Assembly: GCA_963765785.1 (NCBI GenBank)
Contig: CAVXXW010000001.1
Coordinates: 372,001-436,000, forward strand
DNA from: AC-32 sp963765785
GTDB taxonomy: Bacteria; Actinomycetota; Thermoleophilia; Gaiellales; Gaiellaceae
DNA: 64,000 nucleotides
Direction of reading: 5' to 3'
The translations under genes were made by a program, and so were the position numbers. Below are positions 61,196 through 64,000 of the stretch, piece after piece. The notes below the pieces were generated by a model, which saw nothing but the letters and a program-made list of their open reading frames with translations, made no database searches and was not told the origin of the DNA. How positions within the stretch are numbered: position 1 is the stretch's first letter; each line of letters starts with the position of its first letter.

Positions 61196-62836
61196 ATGAG
61201 GAAGTGGCTGGCGATGCTCGCGACGGCGATCTTGGCCGTCGGTGTCGTGGGGTACGCAACGAAGGCGAGCGGCTCCGGCGCGAGCGCGAAGGCCGGGGGC
61301 ACGTTTCGGCTGGGAACGAGCTCGCGGATCGACTCGCTCAACCCGTACGTCGCGTTCAACCAGGACGCCTACAACACCTTCGAGTACGTCTATCCCTTCC
61401 TGGTCCAGTACGACAAGACGAACAGCAAGTTCGTCTCCGACTTCGCCACCTCGTGGAAGCCGACCGACGGCGGCAGGACCTGGACGTTCAAGACGCGCTC
61501 GGGCGCGAAGTGGACGGACGGGCAGCCGCTGACGGCGAAGGACGCGGCCTGGACGATCACGACCGACCTCAAGTACGCGGCCGGCGGTGCCGCCAACGCA
61601 GCCGGCCTCGTCGCGCACATCAAGAGCGCGAAGGCGCCGAACGCGAACACGCTCGTCGTGCGCTACTCGAAGGCGCCCGGCAACGTGCTCGGCCAGTTCC
61701 AGCAGCTCGCGATTCTGCCGCAGCACATCTGGTCGCAGCACACCGGCAACAAGGGCACGAACCTGAAGACCTTCTCGAACAACCCGCTCGTCGGCGCCGG
61801 CCCGTTCAAGCTCGTCAAGTTCAAGAAGGACGACATCGCGCTCTTCCAGCGCAACGGCTCCTTTTACGGCGAGAAGCCGAAGGCCGACGCGTTCGGCCTG
61901 CAGATGTTCTCCAACGAGGATGCGCTCGTCGCGGCGCTCAAGGCCCACCAGATCGACGGGATCGAGGCCGTCCCCGGAACCGCGATCAAGACGCTGAAGA
62001 GCGCCGGCTTCAACGTTCGCTCGACTCCCGGCGTCGACCAGACCGACTTCATCATCAACTCGAACTCGAAGAAGAGCTCGCACCGCGAGCTTCTCAACTC
62101 GAAGGTCAAGGCCGCGATGGCGCACGCGGTCGACCGCAAGCAGATCGTCCGCGTCGTCTTCCTCGGCTACGCGCGGCCGGCGAGCTCGATCGTCCCGGCG
62201 GCCACAGGCGCCTGGGCCAACCCGGCCGTGAAGCCCGAGAGCTTCAACCTCGCGCTCGCGAACAAGCTGCTCGACCAGGCCGGCTTCAAGAAGGGCTCTG
62301 ACGGTATCCGCGTCGCCGGCGGTCACAAGATGTCGTACGACGTGATCACGCCGACCGACGTGCCGAGCACGAACCGCACGTTCCAGATCCTGCAGCCGGA
62401 CTTCAAGAAGATCGGCATCCAGCTCCGGCAGCGCTCGCTCGACTCGACGGCCGCCTTCGACGCGATCACGACGCCCGACAACAAGTACCTCAAGTTCGAC
62501 CTTGCGCTGTGGGACTGGGTCGGCCTGATCGACCCGGACTTCATGCTCTCGGTCGTCACCTGCGCGCAGTACGGCGGCTGGAGCGACAGCGGCTTCTGCG
62601 ACAAGGGCTACGACGCGATGTACTCGCAGCAGCAGCTGACGCCGAGCCAGGCCAAGCGGAAGGCGCTCGTCTGGAAGATGCAGCGCTACCTGCAGGCGAA
62701 GCGGCCCTACATCTGGCTCGCGGCGCAGGACGCCGTCTGGGCGGTGAGCAAGAACTGGGCCGGCCTGGTCGCATCGCCGCAGGGCCCGTTCAACTCGATC
62801 AACAAGCTCAGCCTGTCGAGGGTGCACCAGCAGTAG
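61196..62836 (+). CDS. Peptide/nickel-type ABC transporter substrate-binding protein (family 5)
   Basis: A 546-residue exported solute-binding protein, start ATG 61196 after GGAGGGCACG. The N-terminal signal is MLATAILAVGVVGYATKASG; there is no clear lipobox Cys. Family features: GGTFRLGTSSRIDSLNPYVA, the signature WKPTDGGRTWTFKTRSGAKW, TDGQPLTAKDAAWTI, NNPLVGAGPFKLVKFKKDDI, VKAAMAHAVDRKQIVRVVFL and DLALWDWVGLIDPDFM. It delivers peptides or similar solutes to the two permeases that follow. Confidence 0.93.
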   Translation: MRKWLAMLATAILAVGVVGYATKASGSGASAKAGGTFRLGTSSRIDSLNPYVAFNQDAYNTFEYVYPFLVQYDKTNSKFVSDFATSWKPTDGGRTWTFKTRSGAKWTDGQPLTAKDAAWTITTDLKYAAGGAANAAGLVAHIKSAKAPNANTLVVRYSKAPGNVLGQFQQLAILPQHIWSQHTGNKGTNLKTFSNNPLVGAGPFKLVKFKKDDIALFQRNGSFYGEKPKADAFGLQMFSNEDALVAALKAHQIDGIEAVPGTAIKTLKSAGFNVRSTPGVDQTDFIINSNSKKSSHRELLNSKVKAAMAHAVDRKQIVRVVFLGYARPASSIVPAATGAWANPAVKPESFNLALANKLLDQAGFKKGSDGIRVAGGHKMSYDVITPTDVPSTNRTFQILQPDFKKIGIQLRQRSLDSTAAFDAITTPDNKYLKFDLALWDWVGLIDPDFMLSVVTCAQYGGWSDSGFCDKGYDAMYSQQQLTPSQAKRKALVWKMQRYLQAKRPYIWLAAQDAVWAVSKNWAGLVASPQGPFNSINKLSLSRVHQQ

Positions 62837-62842
62837 GCGCGC

Positions 62843-63805
62843 GTGCGGGGCGCCGACTACGTCCTCAAGCGGCTCGTCTTCGCCGTCCTGACGGTCTTCA
62901 TCGCCGTCACGATCAACTTCGCGCTCTTCCGCCTCGCGCCGGGGAGCGCGGTCACGAACCTGGCGCGCGTGCCGCACGCGACGCCGCAGACGCGGCTGGC
63001 GCTGAAGCGTCAGTTCGGGCTCGACAAGTCGAAGTTCCAGCAGTACGTCATCTACCTGCAGCAGCTGGCGCACGGGAACCTCGGCATCTCGTTCGCCAAC
63101 AGCCAGCCCGTCTCCGACAACCTGCGCACGGCACTGATCAACACGATCCCGATGGTCTTCCTCGGGACGCTGTTCGCGATCGTCCTGGGGACGGTGACCG
63201 GGATCATCTCGGCCTGGAGGCGCGGCACGAAGGCGGAGGGCGCGAGCATCGTGACGGCGCTCACCTTCTACTCGATGCCGACGCACTGGCTCGGGCTGAT
63301 GCTCGTGATCCTGTTCGCTGGCGTGCTTCCGACCGGCGGGATGTCGAACGAGTTTCTGATCAACCCGTCGTTCACGACGCACGTGGAGGACCTGGGGAAG
63401 CACATCTTCCTGCCGGCACTGACGCTCGGCCTGGTGCTCTACGGCGAGTACACGCTGATCGTGCGCTCCGCGATGCTCGAGACGCTCGGCGAGGACTACG
63501 TGCTCACGGCCCGCGCGAAGGGCCTGAAGCCGTGGGCGGTCCTACGCCGTCATGCGCTGCGCAACGCGATGCTGCCGATCACGACGCTGATCGCGCTCTC
63601 GCTCGGCTACATCGTGGCGGGCGCGATCCTGATCGAGACGGTCTTCTCGTGGCCCGGCATCGGCCGCGCCGTCTACGACGCCGTCCTGCAGCGCGACTAC
63701 CCGATGCTGCAGGGCGCCTTCCTGGTGCTGACGATCTCGGTCGTCTTCTTCAACCTGATCGCGGACCTCCTGTACTTCCGCCTCGACCCGAGGATCACGG
63801 AGTGA
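62843..63805 (+). CDS. Peptide ABC transporter permease (DppB type)
   Basis: A 320-residue permease from GTG 62843. First span LVFAVLTVFIAVTINFALFR and the characteristic RLAPGSAVTNLARVPHATPQ loop. A further conserved segment is FANSQPVSDNLRTALINTIP. The ATPase-contacting EAA-type loop is YVLTARAKGLKPWAVLRRHA, followed by AILIETVFSWPGIGRAVYDA. It ends VFFNLIADLLYFRLDPR. It overlaps the second permease by 4 bp (GTGA). Confidence 0.94.
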   Translation: MRGADYVLKRLVFAVLTVFIAVTINFALFRLAPGSAVTNLARVPHATPQTRLALKRQFGLDKSKFQQYVIYLQQLAHGNLGISFANSQPVSDNLRTALINTIPMVFLGTLFAIVLGTVTGIISAWRRGTKAEGASIVTALTFYSMPTHWLGLMLVILFAGVLPTGGMSNEFLINPSFTTHVEDLGKHIFLPALTLGLVLYGEYTLIVRSAMLETLGEDYVLTARAKGLKPWAVLRRHALRNAMLPITTLIALSLGYIVAGAILIETVFSWPGIGRAVYDAVLQRDYPMLQGAFLVLTISVVFFNLIADLLYFRLDPRITE

Positions 63806-64000
63806 GCGTCGCGGTCCGCCAGCCGGGCCCCGTCATCGAGTCCGAGCCGATTCGCTCGCGGCGCGGGATCGTCTGGCAGACGATCAAGCAGCGGCCCTCG
63901 GCGACGATCGGCGCGGGGATCCTGCTCGTGGTCGTCGTCTGCGCGGTGCTCGCGCCGTGGATCGCGCCGTACGACCCGCACGAGCAGGTCGGCCCGGTCT
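63802..64000 (+). CDS. Peptide ABC transporter permease (DppC type), N-terminal part
   Basis: The first 66 codons, from GTG 63802, of a DppC/OppC-type permease cut by the window edge. It has a cytoplasmic N-terminus (VWQTIKQRPSATIGAGIL), one membrane span (LLVVVVCAVLAPWIAPYDP) and the typical APYDPHEQ sequence following the first span. It pairs with the DppB-type permease just upstream. Confidence 0.88.
   Translation, partial: MSVAVRQPGPVIESEPIRSRRGIVWQTIKQRPSATIGAGILLVVVVCAVLAPWIAPYDPHEQVGPV

Noticed and set aside
59828..63403. A leftward open frame of 1,191 codons
   Set aside because: It is antisense to the M28, S66 and transporter genes, Arg/Asp/Val-rich with no domain pattern, and arises from GC-rich codon bias of the real genes.

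Overview
The window is about 64 kb of very GC-rich DNA with dense, often overlapping genes and many GTG starts. It looks like chromosome of an actinomycete-type bacterium. The gene content (opcA next to zwf, a caa3-type cytochrome oxidase, F420-type LLM oxidoreductases, DUF4349/sigma pairs, cyclase-ATPase-LuxR regulators, Ala/Pro/Thr-rich secreted proteins) fits class Thermoleophilia best, for example a Gaiellales or Solirubrobacterales relative. That placement is inference from gene content only. I saw no rRNA, tRNA, CRISPR, phage or insertion sequence.

Layout. (1) 1-7.3 kb: a pentose-phosphate operon, tkt (leftward, cut by the window edge) divergent from rpiB-tal-alpha/beta hydrolase-pgi-gnd-zwf-opcA, nearly all with overlapping stop/start codons. 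No conventional 6-phosphogluconolactonase is present. (2) 7.3-8.9 kb: a sigma factor overlapping a DUF4349 membrane protein. (3) 8.9-16.4 kb, leftward: cytochrome oxidase genes ctaC (frameshifted), ctaD, ctaB and a 41-residue membrane protein, then an amidase and a large secreted protein. (4) 16.4-28.6 kb: a catabolic region fitting reductive pyrimidine or hydantoin breakdown: class III aminotransferase (two frameshifts), methylmalonate/malonate-semialdehyde dehydrogenase, DJ-1/PfpI protein, intradiol dioxygenase, dihydropyrimidinase, carbamoyl-amino-acid amidohydrolase, LLM oxidoreductase and a polar amino-acid-type ABC transporter. A duplicated palindromic operator lies in front of the LLM gene. 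(5) 28.6-41 kb: small membrane proteins, a TenA/PqqC-like protein, two MacB-type ABC systems (one frameshifted, one reduced to an orphan ATPase with a permease stub), a metallophosphoesterase, a cyclase-ATPase-TPR-LuxR regulator, a USP protein and a UbiB-family kinase.

(6) 41-49.5 kb: a cell-surface island. A membrane-anchored winged-helix regulator is divergent from a run of secreted or membrane-anchored low-complexity proteins. The run ends in a 924-residue Gln/Asn-rich protein built of nine tandem repeats, a candidate amyloid or beta-solenoid surface fibre. (7) 49.5-55.1 kb, leftward: a methylamine-utilisation-like (mau-like) locus with a MauE-MauD fusion, a Tat-exported MauA-like Cys-rich protein that lacks the tryptophans needed for the TTQ cofactor, and a CcdA/MauF-like membrane protein fused to a propeller-like domain and carrying an in-frame TGA exactly where the family has its SPC cysteine. 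Downstream are a lactonase-type propeller, a sulfite-oxidase-family molybdoenzyme, a flavin reductase and a DUF6510 protein. (8) 55.1-64 kb: amino-acid and peptide metabolism: saccharopine-dehydrogenase-like protein, P1 peptidase (frameshifted), HDAC-like deacetylase, M28 peptidase, S66 LD-carboxypeptidase and a Dpp/Opp-type peptide transporter that runs off the window.

Six apparent one-base frameshifts in five genes are all of the extra-base type. This points to base-insertion errors in the sequence as much as to real gene decay, and it must be kept in mind when judging the in-frame TGA.
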